Under the pieces are notes generated by a model that saw only the letters and a list, made by a program, of their open reading frames with translations, was not told the origin of the DNA and ran no database searches. Below, in pieces: positions 22,682 to 33,812 of a stretch of 64,000 bases of DNA. Position 1 is the first letter of the stretch; every line of letters begins with the position of its first letter. Position numbers and translations under genes: made by a program. Source of the stretch: Hawksworthiomyces lignivorus (lineage: Eukaryota; Ascomycota; Sordariomycetes; Ophiostomatales; Ophiostomataceae); NCBI GenBank assembly GCA_002917075.1, contig NTMA01000007.1, positions 558,001 to 622,000 of the forward strand, written 5' to 3'.

Positions 22682-24253
22682 CTATGCCGTCCATTTCTTC
22701 TCCCACCCTTTGAAAAAGGGTGCTTCGGGCAGGGTCTGCACTTCCCAGTTCTTCTCAATCATACCGCTTTCGATCTGGAAGCGCTCATACGCTTCAAGCT
22801 CGGGCTTCACAACATGCTCGACATGCCACGTGCCCTTATACTTCATAATGTTGTCCTTTCCTTCGCGGAGGACCTTGAGAACGATGGACGGAATATACGG
22901 CTCGTTCTTAAACTCTGTCAGCGGCGTGAACAGAGCTTTAAAGTTGAATACGACGCCACCAGACAGCGGCAGTCGCCGAAGGGTCTGCCAGTCTACGCGC
23001 AAGTGAATGTCTTCGGGGCGTAGCTCCGGCTTTTGCAGCTCCCGGTGGGCCATGTCGGGATGATCTGCTGGCAGATATAGGGGTTGGCCAATTTCTAGGC
23101 CCCAGGATCCTCTCTGAATAGGTTTGTTGACAGGCATTTTGGTGAAAAATCTATGTCGCACATTTTTTGTTAGCAAGGTGGCAGGCCATACAACATTGAG
23201 AAGGGAAAGGGCTGCCAAATTATACGTACCGGTCCATGCTGAACTCCATCTTCTCTTTGTAGTCTGGCACAATTTTATGAATTGCCGGCAGACCGAGACC
23301 AACCTTCTCACCCAGGGTCCAGCCCACAGAGGAGCAGATCACGCCAGCGCGAAGAACATAGCGCCCTGTCTCGTGATCACGGAGCATGATGCCGAAATCC
23401 TCTGGCACGTTGTGGAGGAGAACCTCTAGCGGGTGCATAGTTGTCAGATCGGTACGGGTCTTGAGGATGCGGTTGACGAAGATTACGCCGTCAATCTGAA
23501 ATTGTTTGGGATACCGCGCGCAGAGGAACTGCAGGGCAATCTCCATGAGCTCTCGGCAGGCCAGCTCAGACCCGGGCATGGAGTCCAAAATCTTTTTGCC
23601 TTGCTTTGCAAAGATCGCTTCGCGCTGTGCAATTCTCTTGCAGTATGTGCTCTCGAGCTCGAGCCAGAAGTCGGGCTCCATCTTCGTCAATGCTGTTGCC
23701 GAGACGAACTCGCATGTAAGTATTTGCGCAGCCGATGGGCGGACATGTTTTGCTGTTACTCACACATAGTCTGGTGATACGGCCATCGAAAGGGACGGTA
23801 CGGCCGCGGCACGGCTTTGTCGATATTGAACGAGCGCAGCGGCGACGGCCGGGGTACCCCCGATAGCGTCGCGTAATCGGGAAAGCGGCCTAGCCGCTTG
23901 ATGTCACCGGCGCTGAATCCGCTAAAGACAAATCTGTCTTCGCTGCATTTGTGGACATTTTCGTGCAGCCGGATGAGGCAGTCTTGCGGCGCCGACGATA
24001 GGTCATATTCCGTCGTGCCGGCGAAGACAGGGCCAAGCTGGTTCAGCTGCTCTCGCTGCGATGGCGGAAATACGTTGGCATAGCTGACTTTGTCGGACAC
24101 TGATACAATATTGCTTTTGGCCAAGGGAAGCGCAGATCCTGTCCGCGATTTTATGATTTCCTGGACAAAATAGCCTACGCCGAGTATGGCCAGCGATACA
24201 GCGAAGATTGCAAATACTGCGGTGGAGGTCGGTAGCGTGATAAGAGCCGGCAT
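22682..24253 (-). CDS. DUF3445 protein, haem-dependent oxidative N-demethylase-like, membrane anchored
   Basis: Three exons on the minus strand: 24253..23764, 23692..23230 and 23150..22682; 473 residues. Junctions give YHQTM-SLTKMEPDFWLELE and EFSMDR-FFTKMP, both matching the family pattern. Residues 10-34 (VFAIFAVSLAILGVGYFV) form a single N-terminal membrane anchor. The rest is the DUF3445 (HODM alpha-subunit-like) domain with PFRWPYHQTM, PGSELACRELMEIALQFLCA and RAGVICSSVGWTLGEKVG. Bacterial members demethylate amines with a haem centre; fungal members are mostly uncharacterised. It converges with a 2OG-oxygenase-like gene, but a joint pathway is only a guess. Confidence 0.85.
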
Positions 24254-25084
24254 ATTGGAAATACAGGCAGCAAATTCAATTTTTCGTCAACTTTGCGTGG
24301 AAGATTTTCGTCAAAGATTCTACAACCTCCTCACACCCATTTTATTAAATTTCTATCTCGTCACTCCGAAATTTTGCAGGCTGCAATTATATACATTCAC
24401 ACGACCGGAAACGCACAGAACAGAGCGCATCTCGATGTCATGATTGGGAGACGGGATATCAATGCGGATAGGCTAACCCGAAATAGCTTATCTATCCGTC
24501 AACATTCGAGCATCTTCACGCGAGCTTGATAATAGCTCCTCACCAAACTCATTTATTTTTGGACTTTGGTTGTGCCAACCCACCTTCACGTGCTGTATCG
24601 CCGTTTGTTGACTTTATATCGTAGGAATATCTCATTGTTACTGTACATATCGCACTGTAACTACACCTTACTATGTAAAGAGGCTTTAGCCCCTCGAATT
24701 ACCATACATCCATGAGGCACAGCTATCTCTCCTTTTACAGATTAAAGCGAGAAAGCGCTGCTCTGGCCGCTTCTTTAGGCTGGCCCGTGGCGCCGTTTTT
24801 TTGGCGGCTTTTGTAGTTGATGTTGTCCCTTCGAGGTACTTTGTACTTGCAGCTGCAATCCTTCTCACTTTATTACAGTGCAGCACGCTGGTGCTTGATT
24901 GCTGTTTCGAAACGCAGAAATGGCTGAAGGCTTTCGTGAATCCTTGTTTAGGTGTTGCAAAGTACCGTTCGTAGAGAAGGGAGCTCTGTATGAGTGATCA
25001 GTCTAGTAGGGCTTATGTTTTGATAAGATTTGAGCGTTAGGGTGCCAACAATACCATCCCGATATTGCTCCACTTAAGAGCCTC
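24254..25084. other. Intergenic spacer
   Basis: Promoter side of the DUF3445 gene and 3' side of the membrane-protein gene. One short basic frame (24886..24686, -) has no motif. No gene supported. Confidence 0.5.
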
Positions 25085-27311
25085 CTACTCTCCATGATCT
25101 ACCTGTGGCTTCTCCTCGGCGTCGCGATCCTCGGCATCACGACTCTCCGCGTCGTGATCCTCGGCGGTGCGATCCTCGTCGCTACTTTGATCTGTTTGTT
25201 CGCTACGACCGGCTGCTGCTCGTAGCCTCGGATGCTTGGGATCGGCATTGTCAATGACCGCTAAGAGGTCTCCAGGCATGGTTACTGGTATCGATTTCGT
25301 CCCGCGGGACCACGTACCCATTCCTGAACCTTCGTGAGCTAGTCTTTGCAGCTGGAAGGCATCGGTGGTTGACCATTCGAGTTTGGCATAACGATAACGT
25401 TCCGCGCGATTTTTACAACAGGAGAGCATCGAGTTCATCACGAATGAGAGTATGATAATGAGGCTCCCTCCGAGGAAAATGCAGGCCAATCCGAAAACGC
25501 TGACGGAGATGAAACCTTCTGCGAATATTTTCTAAACATACGTCATTATTTCGGTGTCATGCTCTTGCAAAGGAACGTGAAATACGTCCGTACCTGATTT
25601 GCACATGTCTCCTTTGCTTCCGCCGTTTCTGGATACAAAACAAGGTCGGCATACTTTGGGTCTTTGTATCCAATTATCGGTTCTAGGAATAATGCCTGCA
25701 TATAAGCCATGGTCGCTGCGTGCCAGTGCTGTACTTCTATCTGCCACTGATTGTTAGGTAAGGGGCCGAGGATCGGTCCACTAAGTCTATTTCTTGCCAT
25801 GAGGGCATGGCTGCCGAGTAGTTCAAGTGGGCCATCCAATTCCCTAACCCTAAAAAAGGTTGTACTAAAAAGAAGACGTAGCCATGCTTCGTCTGCCTTT
25901 TCAATCGAAGCTTCGAAGTAATCTCCCGCGTCCCAAGTGCTTTCGAGTGGGGTGCATTTAGCATGCCCGCTCGCACTTGTCCAACAGTACTGCTCTAGCA
26001 CCCTACAGGCCAGTGGCGACCCCGGCTCGTCTTGCCGATAAAAAGTCGTATTACCCCAGGTACTGAAACGGAGCTTGTGAATCACTGTGGTGTTGGTCGC
26101 GCCACCATACCAGCCATCGTTAGATGGACTTGTATAAAGAATACGACCTGACGTTAGAAAGAAAAGGAAGAGAGTTGTATTTTGCGGATTTAGCTCCGGA
26201 ATGGGGAGGAAGCTGGAATAGTTCGAGACAATGCTTCCATTCCAATATTGGGAGAAATGTCGGCTGTATTATTTTGTTAGTGCTATATGGGGTAAACAAT
26301 AGTGAGAGAGCGGGAGACGCACCGGACGCTGAAATCATGCACCGTGTCGAAACCATTATGTGTTAGCTCTTCAATGTCGGGATATACTTCGTTAGAGAAC
26401 CGTGTTGTGTAATTCACAGTTGTACTCCCGTTGACATTTATCAATGGACCGTAGTAATACGTCGTATAAGACTGATTTGTAGCCTCATCGTATGTGCGAA
26501 ATCGGTAGCCCTCTGTGGCTAGAGGCGCACAATGCACGGTCCTTCTGAGTTGGGCTCTCCGGTTTGGTGGAGAGTTGCGACCCAGGTCATAGTGACTGTC
26601 TATAAGCCCCGTATCTATAAGCAAGTTTCCAGTTGTGTTTTTGCAAATTTTAACATCGAAGGGGCAGCTTGCGTTCGTATCGACCACTGCGGGAACCAGT
26701 TGTTTTTTAACGTAAATACCACAGCTTACACCCGCGGGGGCAGACGTGTAGCATTGACGAGCGTAGTTCTCTGCCGATATCATGTCTCCTGATATCAACG
26801 GGCCAACAGTATCACCATAAGCGCTCATGTTTGTGGTGTCATATATAAATGAACAGTTCTCGCCCGAGAGCAACACCTCGCCGCTGACGAGAGTGGCGAC
26901 GCGCGACGAGAAGCCACCAGCGAGAGCAAAGCCAATAAAACAAGTAACAGCCAGGCCGCATAATGGAAGTAATCGAGCCCAGACTTTTTTTGCGTTGTCT
27001 TTCCAGGAAATTCCCATATCTGCAAGAGTCCAGAGAGCGCCCTCAGGATTAGGCGCGTTACGCAAGAAGACCTGGCGTTGATGGTAAACGCCATCGCTGG
27101 GGCTGTCGTTCGAGTAGATGTAGTAAAGAATGAGGCACCCAAGTCTCCAGAAACGCGTACCGACAAGAGCCACGAAGAAGGCCACAAAAGCGATCAACAA
27201 GTTGCCATCTTGGTGACTAAGAGTGACGGTAGCGCCGAGTACGCGGCCCTTTGACCAGTCAGTCCAAGCTCCTAGATAGACGGCGTAGGAAGTTGCTGAA
27301 TCGGTTGACAT
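25085..27311 (-). CDS. Large fungal membrane protein with Cys-rich ectodomain (unknown function)
   Basis: Three exons on the minus strand: 27311..26323, 26263..25594 and 25531..25085; 701 residues. Introns are 59 and 62 bp. Junctions read HDFSV-RRHFSQYW and CANQ-KIFAEGFISV. Two hydrophobic stretches near the N-terminus (about 35-62 and 108-130) and one near residue 570 (VSVFGLACIFLGGSLIIILS) bracket a large region with many NxT/S sites and cysteines, probably extracytoplasmic. The cytoplasmic tail contains KLEWSTTDAFQLQRLAHEG and ends in an acidic Asp/Glu/Arg/Ala repeat (DRTAEDHDAESRDAEDRDAE). I recognise it as a multicopy, lineage-expanded fungal family of unknown function. A decayed copy lies at 9593-11599 in the same orientation. 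Confidence 0.82.
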
Positions 27312-28002
27312 GGTTTCGTTTGATCTCGACGAATTTCAAGATAGGATGAAGTTGGTAATCGAAGATGTGAAAATGCGGCGTCTGCCTGCAGCAAGTAGCA
27401 GGAGCAAGGATATTAAGTCAGCTTAGCAGAAGATGATGAAAGCCGTTGCTCACCTATATGTGGACCCCCCCTCTCCGCTGCGGCCATTGCATGTTGTCAA
27501 CTTCAGCTACATGGTTACTTGCCATAGGAACCCTAGAGGCTCGTACACATGAAAAAACCGGAAGAAGGCTGATTAGATGTAGTAGTTTTTCAAACATGCC
27601 GCCTATCACATTGAGGCACAGCTCCCGTGTTGTGCTGTTGGCGCCGGGTAAATCTGGCATGATGATTCGTGGGCCAGGATTGGCTATTCAAAGTGTTCCA
27701 TTGATAGTGATATATGAATTACGTTGCTTTAAGCCGATTCTCCATATCTAAGTGATAAGTATATTTCCACGGCTGCATGAAATCTCCACACTTCACAGGG
27801 ATGACGTTTCTTGATAGTAATCGCCGCCATTCGGGCTTCTTTCATATATCCCGCCGACTACATCGGCGTAGCCTTGTTCGTCATGGCGATCTCCTTCTAG
27901 AGGCTACAATGGTTAGGCTAGACTACCGTAGCCATGCAGCAATGATGCGAAGTCTAAGGTAGGGAAGTGATGCATTACAAAATTGGTTCTAAGTCACTCT
28001 CC
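27312..28002. other. Intergenic spacer
   Basis: Promoter side of the membrane-protein gene. The frames 27446..27751 and 27777..27962 have no recognisable features. No gene supported. Confidence 0.45.
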
Positions 28003-28319
28003 TCACTTGAAGCCATCACAATCTACTGAAATACAGGAGGTGAAATTAGGTGGATTTTAGCTAACTAGATAATCTTATTACCTGGTGTAGCCGGAGGTTT
28101 GCAGAAACCAGGGTGCGTTATGCAGAAATCTGGTTGTGGTGTTGGAGATGGCATAGGGGGCACTGCCTGCACATCGGTCGCAAAGGTGACTGGGTCTTGC
28201 CCAAATTAGCTAAAAGCTAAATTTATTTCCAGGGGCATGACTTATTTACCAATAGGTCCAGCCTGAATAAAATGCCATAGTGAGGTGCTAACAAGGACCA
28301 CCAAAGTTGGTATATGCAT
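28003..28319 (-). CDS. Small secreted cysteine-containing protein (68 aa), three exons
   Basis: Found by splice reading, not by open frame. Exon 1 28319..28250 encodes MHIPTLVVLVSTSLWHFIQA, a good signal peptide. Exon 2 28195..28082 encodes a Pro-rich segment with DFCITHPGFCKPP. Exon 3 28025..28003 adds VDCDGFK and a stop. Introns are 54 and 56 bp with GTAAAT/GTAATA donors, a CTAAT branch site in intron 1 and AAG/CAG acceptors; phases match at both junctions. The mature peptide would be about 45 residues with three cysteines. No family is recognised. It could be an effector-like or wall-associated peptide. Confidence is limited by the lack of transcript data. Confidence 0.5.
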
Positions 28320-28754
28320 AATGTGCGGATGCTGTTGAACCTGAGTCTTTGATCTTGTCAATGGATATATAATTGCTGAAACTCTTTGAGGTCGTTCTGT
28401 GTTCTGTCTTGATTGTGTATCAATAGTAATGCACTAAAATGTGGTCTCCTCGTGGTAGGGAAAATAGTTAGCCACTAGGGATCGTAAAAGTCCGCTAATT
28501 TCTTTCTAGATTTTAAATTCGTCTTCAAAATTTCTAAGGTCCATAGAATGTGCTTTGTCGGACATGATGGACTCTTATACTTCTTGTCTACCTATCTCAC
28601 CACCCTATTCTCCCCATGATAGTTTCCAAAGGACGACCGAAGCTAAGCGCAGATAACAACGCCTACTTGCTGCCGAACATGATGGATCGATGTCACCATC
28701 TTTTTAGCTTCGTGCAAAATTAGATCGCCTGATATTAAACGCAAACCAACCGCT

Positions 28755-29367
28755 CTATTCATATCGCCGGTACGATGGCTCCAGTTTGTCATTGGTTTGA
28801 CGGAATGTCATAGGAATTGTAATGATAGACACGGCACCATTAAATTCAGCCTTAAGGGTGCCTAAATTTTCATCGCCACTATAGATAAATGAGATAATAG
28901 AAGCCTTTGGTTTGTTTAGAGCTCGTGTAGGAGGTCTTGGAGTATATGTATGCCCTTTGGCAGTTGGTATATGGTATTGCAATACAAGATGTAGATACAC
29001 TAAACGTCCGCGATGATGAGACATATAGCCGTGAGGAGAATACAAGACGCCTGATTCTGAGTTTACTTGTCAGAACCAACAGGGAGACACTGTTCCTGCG
29101 AATTACCCGCGGTCTCTGTTGTAGCGCTCTGTGTGACTGCGAAATAGGCTATATCTTCATTGCCAGGCAATCGCCAACAACAGGACCCTCTAATGCCAAC
29201 CCGGCATCAACAGATATAAAATGGCGACTATCACCTATTGTAGTGTAGAGATATCGGGCCGAGGCAGCCGATTTGAAGCCTGGTGAGGCTACCACCGTAG
29301 TACCGCCGATCAAGAAACGAGGCGTGGCATACACAGCCGCAGAAATACCTGCAGTTGGGCTTAGCAC
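28755..29367 (-). pseudogene. Unrecognised degenerate coding remnant
   Basis: Two minus-strand frames (29367..29149 and 29045..28755) have protein-like composition (for example TTVVASPGFKSAASARYLYT). They are separated by a stop and a frame change near 29150, with no clean intron between them. I could not assign a family. It is either a decayed gene or an unresolved multi-exon gene. Confidence 0.22.
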
Positions 29368-29880
29368 TCAAGCATGGCCAACGACGTAGGATAATTTGTT
29401 ATATTAAAGAATACGATATTTTTAGTGCCAGACGTTTTGAGAATCCTTCACCGGCCATCAGCTCTGTTATTTGTAGGCAATCATATCAAGAAAGAATATA
29501 GCAATATTAGCCAACCACTTTCAAAGTTGACGGTCAACACACCAGCTCTTGATATGCACTTTGCAATCTGCAGTTCATCCGTATTCCTAATTATTGATGT
29601 GCTCATAAGACGAATAAAAATTGAGAGAGAATCATTCCATGCTCTAGCAACGCCGCTCCAAGAACAAGATTCTGTTAGACGATGATGTACGGATGACACG
29701 CCTCCTACAGCTACCCACCGCACATGCAGTCCGCATTTTTTCTTGTTATCTGATTTCAAAATATTTTTGCCTCACTTTGATTCTCCGAAATGGTTACTAG
29801 TGGCCGATGTGAGAAGGCAGTTTGACTCATTTACCTTTCTTGAGACTCTGTGGTCACTCTGTTTCCCTGAAACAGCTCTG

Positions 29881-30588
29881 ATGCGCTGTCTAGCTTTTGA
29901 AGACGAGGCCATAGACCTCATTTTTGGTGATTCTGTGTTAGAGAAAGATGATAAAACGTCGGCAAGTCGACGTTCACCTTTTGTTATGACTTGCTCAAAG
30001 ATATGTTTTGGGCTTCTGTTAACTGGTGCCTGCGTCGGACTGGCGATTGCCTTTGTCAGGGCCTCGGTTAATGGATACGAAGAAAAGACACCGAATATTG
30101 TGCAGTCACACACCATACGAAAGCCTTGCGGTACAACACCTGCTGAAGCTCGCGCTCGTGGGTGCCACTTCGACGTCAACTCATTCTGCTGGCTGCCCGA
30201 TGCCTGCTACGACGCGGAAATCTCGCAGGGCTTCAACAATTACACAACGTGGAAATGGTGGCGCGACGAAAATGGGACTCAGCCCGTCAGCTATGAGCTA
30301 GTCGCTACGGGAGTGTTTTCAGAACTGTTTGTGAGCTGGGAGTATCATTTACGGCACTGCACAGCCATGTGGAAGAAGCTGCACCGCTCTTTACTGCAGC
30401 TGGAAAAGGGAAAAGGGGGGATTGACAGCTATGTGGAGTCGTACAACCACACACTGCACTGCGAGAAGATGCTGCTTGAGGACGACAGTTCTCCTCTAGA
30501 TATAAACACAGTGATCCGCACAAAGTATCCTGACTGTCGGATCTTAGAACTGACAGCACCTAGAAATGTAGTTAGAACCAAGTCTTAA
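29881..30588 (+). CDS. Fungal single-pass membrane protein with twin HxxHC motifs
   Basis: 235 residues from the first in-frame ATG (29881); the open frame extends upstream to 29743 without an ATG, so a 5' exon is possible. A transmembrane segment lies at about residues 40-62 (ICFGLLLTGACVGLAIAFV). The lumenal part begins CGTTPAEARARGCHFD, continues with SFCWLPDACYDAEI and ends with two metal-type motifs, YHLRHC and YNHTLHC, about 37 residues apart. This is a common uncharacterised fungal family. The paired HxxHC motifs recall UstYa/DUF3328 oxidases, but overall similarity to them is not established. Catalytic function is therefore inference only. Confidence 0.72.
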   Translation: MRCLAFEDEAIDLIFGDSVLEKDDKTSASRRSPFVMTCSKICFGLLLTGACVGLAIAFVRASVNGYEEKTPNIVQSHTIRKPCGTTPAEARARGCHFDVNSFCWLPDACYDAEISQGFNNYTTWKWWRDENGTQPVSYELVATGVFSELFVSWEYHLRHCTAMWKKLHRSLLQLEKGKGGIDSYVESYNHTLHCEKMLLEDDSSPLDINTVIRTKYPDCRILELTAPRNVVRTKS

Positions 30589-32347
30589 ATAGGCTAAATG
30601 ATGACTGCATGACCCTGCTATTCGGAGACGCCAAGAACGAGAATCGCGTCCTGCACGTCGAAAAGATGTCCTTGGAGAAGATCTTAACCCTGTAACTCAA
30701 ATATAGAGCGGGACTTGACGATCGGAAGATTTGATGTATAGCACCTAAAATATTCCTAGCCCTCCTGATGTCGCTAAGCAATACGAGATCGAGCGAAACT
30801 TGAGATTTTAAAAGCAATTTTGGCCCATCTAGATTGGTAAATTAGACCGACCCAATAGTAAGGCTTGCACGATAGTTTCGACATAGTTGAAGAGGTACTG
30901 CCACCATTCGCAACAGCTAGTTGACCTACTCCGGTACTGGCCTGCAGCGGCCAGAAGTCCGAGGAGTACAAGAGAGGGGCGCTAAGAAAAAAGAGCTGTA
31001 CTTACATGCGGCCATACGAGGCGGTGCGGTTGAGCCATTCCCACTAAGCCACTGTATCAGCATAAAAAGGATCAATCCCTACGTACTCCTTCTACAGTGC
31101 CTTATCTTAACAGGGGTCAATCAGCAACAAGCTTGCGGTCCCGTACTTCCCGAGTGAGAAGGCCGCTCATTCTAGTGGCCAAAACAGTGTGTCCAAACTT
31201 ACGCGGCGAGCTACTGTTCCGCGGACCCCGTGTACGACTATCTGACAAACAATTGTAAATTGTTTGACGAAGCCTTGTACCGGTGGATGAGGTAGACGAC
31301 TTGCTGGGCCGACATATGTAAAATGCTAAGACAGCGACCGCCGGTTGCGTTTTTAAGTTAGCCATCCATGTTTGTATTATGCATTTCTTTTTCTTTTTTT
31401 AAAAAGAAAGAAAATTACAAGATACTACCGCCCCATGCTCATCATACTGTATGGGCACACGACCAACGCAAGCCAGCAGCATGCCATCTTTGCCGTACTT
31501 ATGTCGTCGCCGCTTCGGTGTACCGTCTACGATGGCCGGACAGACGATTTTTTTTTTGTCGATGACAAGCACATGATGATGGAGATTGCTCCACGTACGC
31601 GCGCTCTCCAATATCAGCTGCCTGAAAACAAGAAGATTAACAACATATTCACGGACTTGGTTACTATTGACGACGTGGCGGACACTATCTCCTTTGGATC
31701 ACGACCGGGGGCTCACTCTGAACTTGACGCCCAAAGTGGCAACACTGTTCTCTGTGGCCGAGACCGCTGATGTAGGACACTACATCAAGATTGCTGCGGG
31801 TCCACGTGCAACAAATCCTGAACCTATTGAATCCCCTACGGCCTGGACTACGTCCATAGGTATCACCAAGCTTGAGGTGTACAATGAAGTAGATGGGATC
31901 GACGAGGACTTGTTCATTATGTGCAGGTCTCGAAGGAACCGTCAGCGGTAGGCGACGGAGGAGCGTGAGTCTAGATATTTGCTTGGTGGCGAAATGTTGA
32001 CTTTAACTTGATGAATGATGTCGAGGAAGTAGATACGGCTAAGCGGTTGGATATGCGTCAAGGGCCTTAATTGATTGATTGTTGGCCTGTATACAACTTA
32101 TCTCGGCGAAAGAAAACGCTTCAAGAAAATATGGTCGCTTCTATAGTGAAATGTCTCGTTCGAAGAGAATCCGACTGTATTATGGCCAAAGGGGATTCTA
32201 AGAGTTTCTGTTGGCCATATGGCTATAACCACCGCGCCGAACACATGTCAGACAAGTTGTCCTTTTGCTGCCTTGTAAGAGCGGGGCTATCGTGAGCTGC
32301 GAGTAATTGCTAAGAACAGACCTCTGCAAGAACAACTACGCACTACA
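30589..32347. other. Gene-poor region with degenerate frames
   Basis: Contains a 40-bp copy of a dispersed repeat (31041-31080). Overlapping frames at 31372..31770 and 31586..31951 (+) look like shifted pieces of one former coding sequence, but I cannot assign a family. No intact gene supported. Confidence 0.35.
31041..31080 (+). repeat. 40-bp dispersed repeat, copy 1
   Basis: Matches 33415-33454 at 34 of 40 positions; all six differences are transitions. Probably a relic of a longer, mutated element. Confidence 0.6.
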
Positions 32348-33241
32348 ATGATATCAGGGTTGGACTCTCTTTTGCATAGGCCAAGGCCGAGTGCATGGCA
32401 GTCGTTTCTTCGCCAGCCATGCGTCTACTTGGCGCATTTACTGTTCTCCTGGCGGCGGATCATTCCTGCACAGACCACCGCAAATCCGGTGTCGGTTGTC
32501 TGCATCTCCGACACGCACAACAGCCAGCCGCCGCTGCCTGACGGTGACGTCCTGATACATGTGGGTGATCTCACGCAGTCGGGTACTTTTGGCGAGCTAC
32601 AAGCGACGCTGGACTGGTTGGGCAGGCAGCCTCACCCTGTTAAGATTGTGGTGGCCGGCAATCACGACATCCTCCTCGACAAGAGCCGCAGCACGACGCA
32701 GGAAGACACCCGGCAACGACTCTCGCTTGACTGGGGCGACATTGTATACCTAGAAAATAACGAGATAGCGGCGAACTGTCCAAATGGCAGGCAGCTGCGC
32801 ATCTATGGCAGTCCGCTGTCGCCGCGCCATGGCAACTGGGTTTTTCAGTATCCTCGCCGACAGGATGTCTGGGCACAAAATGTTCCGCCAGGAATCGACA
32901 TTCTCATCACACACGGGCCCCCTTACGCTCATTTAGATCTCGGTCTTGGGTGCGTGCACCTGCTGGAGGAGCTGTGGCGAGCTCAGCCGAGATTACACGT
33001 CTTTGGCCACGTCTATGAAGGTGCGGACACCGAGTGGCTGCAGTTTGATGAGCTTCAGGCGGCATATGAGCGGATAGTCCTCGACAAGGGAGGCGTAGTG
33101 AATTTGCTGTCAGTGTTTGCGTACCTGGTATGGCAATACTTACGACCTACGGTTGAGTCCCGCTGTCAGCTGGTGAACCCGTCAATGGTTGGAGGGTTGA
33201 GAGATAATGAACTACGGCGTCCAGTTACAGTAATTCTGTAA
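32348..33241 (+). CDS. Calcineurin-like metallophosphoesterase (MPPED/UPF0046-like)
   Basis: Single exon, 297 residues. Metal-site motifs in order: SDTHN (Asp55, His57), GDL (Asp74), GNHD (Asn105, His106), ITHGPP (His189) and FGHVYEG (His221). The usual final GHxH is GHVY here, so the second histidine is replaced by Tyr223. Residues 24-36 are hydrophobic but too short for a sure anchor. The family hydrolyses phosphoesters, including cyclic nucleotides, at a dinuclear metal centre; the substrate here is unknown. The altered last motif may reduce or change activity. No related genes adjoin it. Confidence 0.87.
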   Translation: MISGLDSLLHRPRPSAWQSFLRQPCVYLAHLLFSWRRIIPAQTTANPVSVVCISDTHNSQPPLPDGDVLIHVGDLTQSGTFGELQATLDWLGRQPHPVKIVVAGNHDILLDKSRSTTQEDTRQRLSLDWGDIVYLENNEIAANCPNGRQLRIYGSPLSPRHGNWVFQYPRRQDVWAQNVPPGIDILITHGPPYAHLDLGLGCVHLLEELWRAQPRLHVFGHVYEGADTEWLQFDELQAAYERIVLDKGGVVNLLSVFAYLVWQYLRPTVESRCQLVNPSMVGGLRDNELRRPVTVIL

Positions 33242-33812
33242 CGTGTGGTACGATACTTCTGCAAAATAATCGACTTGCATGGTTAAGCTCCTTGAGTTGG
33301 TACACTATGCACGGCCATATCAGAGCGAGAGATAGTGTTTTCGACGGGACTACTTGTCAGAAATTGGAGCCGTACAGCAGACGTCGAATTAAGTGCCGCA
33401 AATTTTGAGTGTTGCCACTAGGCCACTGTATCGGTACAAAAAGAATCAACCCCTTCGACACATGTCACAGTACATACCTATGTACCTTACAACTCAAATG
33501 CAAATTCGTTCAAAGGATTATAGCCAGATTTATTTTCAGGAACCAGTTGGCCATAAATTCACCAAGGATAGCTAAATCATTAAGAAAAATCCCACTACAG
33601 TTCCAGGTTCTAGGTACTCAGTAATAGCAGGTTTAGTGTGTTAAGTTAGTTCTATCACAAACCCACAATAAATCTAGAGATTTTTTGAGCAAGACTAAGC
33701 TTAGTCATAGCTTTTATCATTTTGACTCGGACAAATTCACTGCCTAGCCTCCGTTCCCAAGCTTAGGTCGCTCCCGGAACCGTAAGCTTTGAGCCCACCG
33801 CCGAATGTCAAG
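33242..33812. other. AT-rich spacer
   Basis: Contains the second copy of the 40-bp repeat. Short frames such as 33393..33575 have no motif. No gene supported. Confidence 0.5.
33415..33454 (+). repeat. 40-bp dispersed repeat, copy 2
   Basis: Same orientation as 31041-31080. The two copies flank the metallophosphoesterase gene. Confidence 0.6.

Noticed and set aside
31372..31951. Overlapping frames that might be one decayed gene
   Set aside because: No family could be recognised and no consistent splice or frameshift model emerged.
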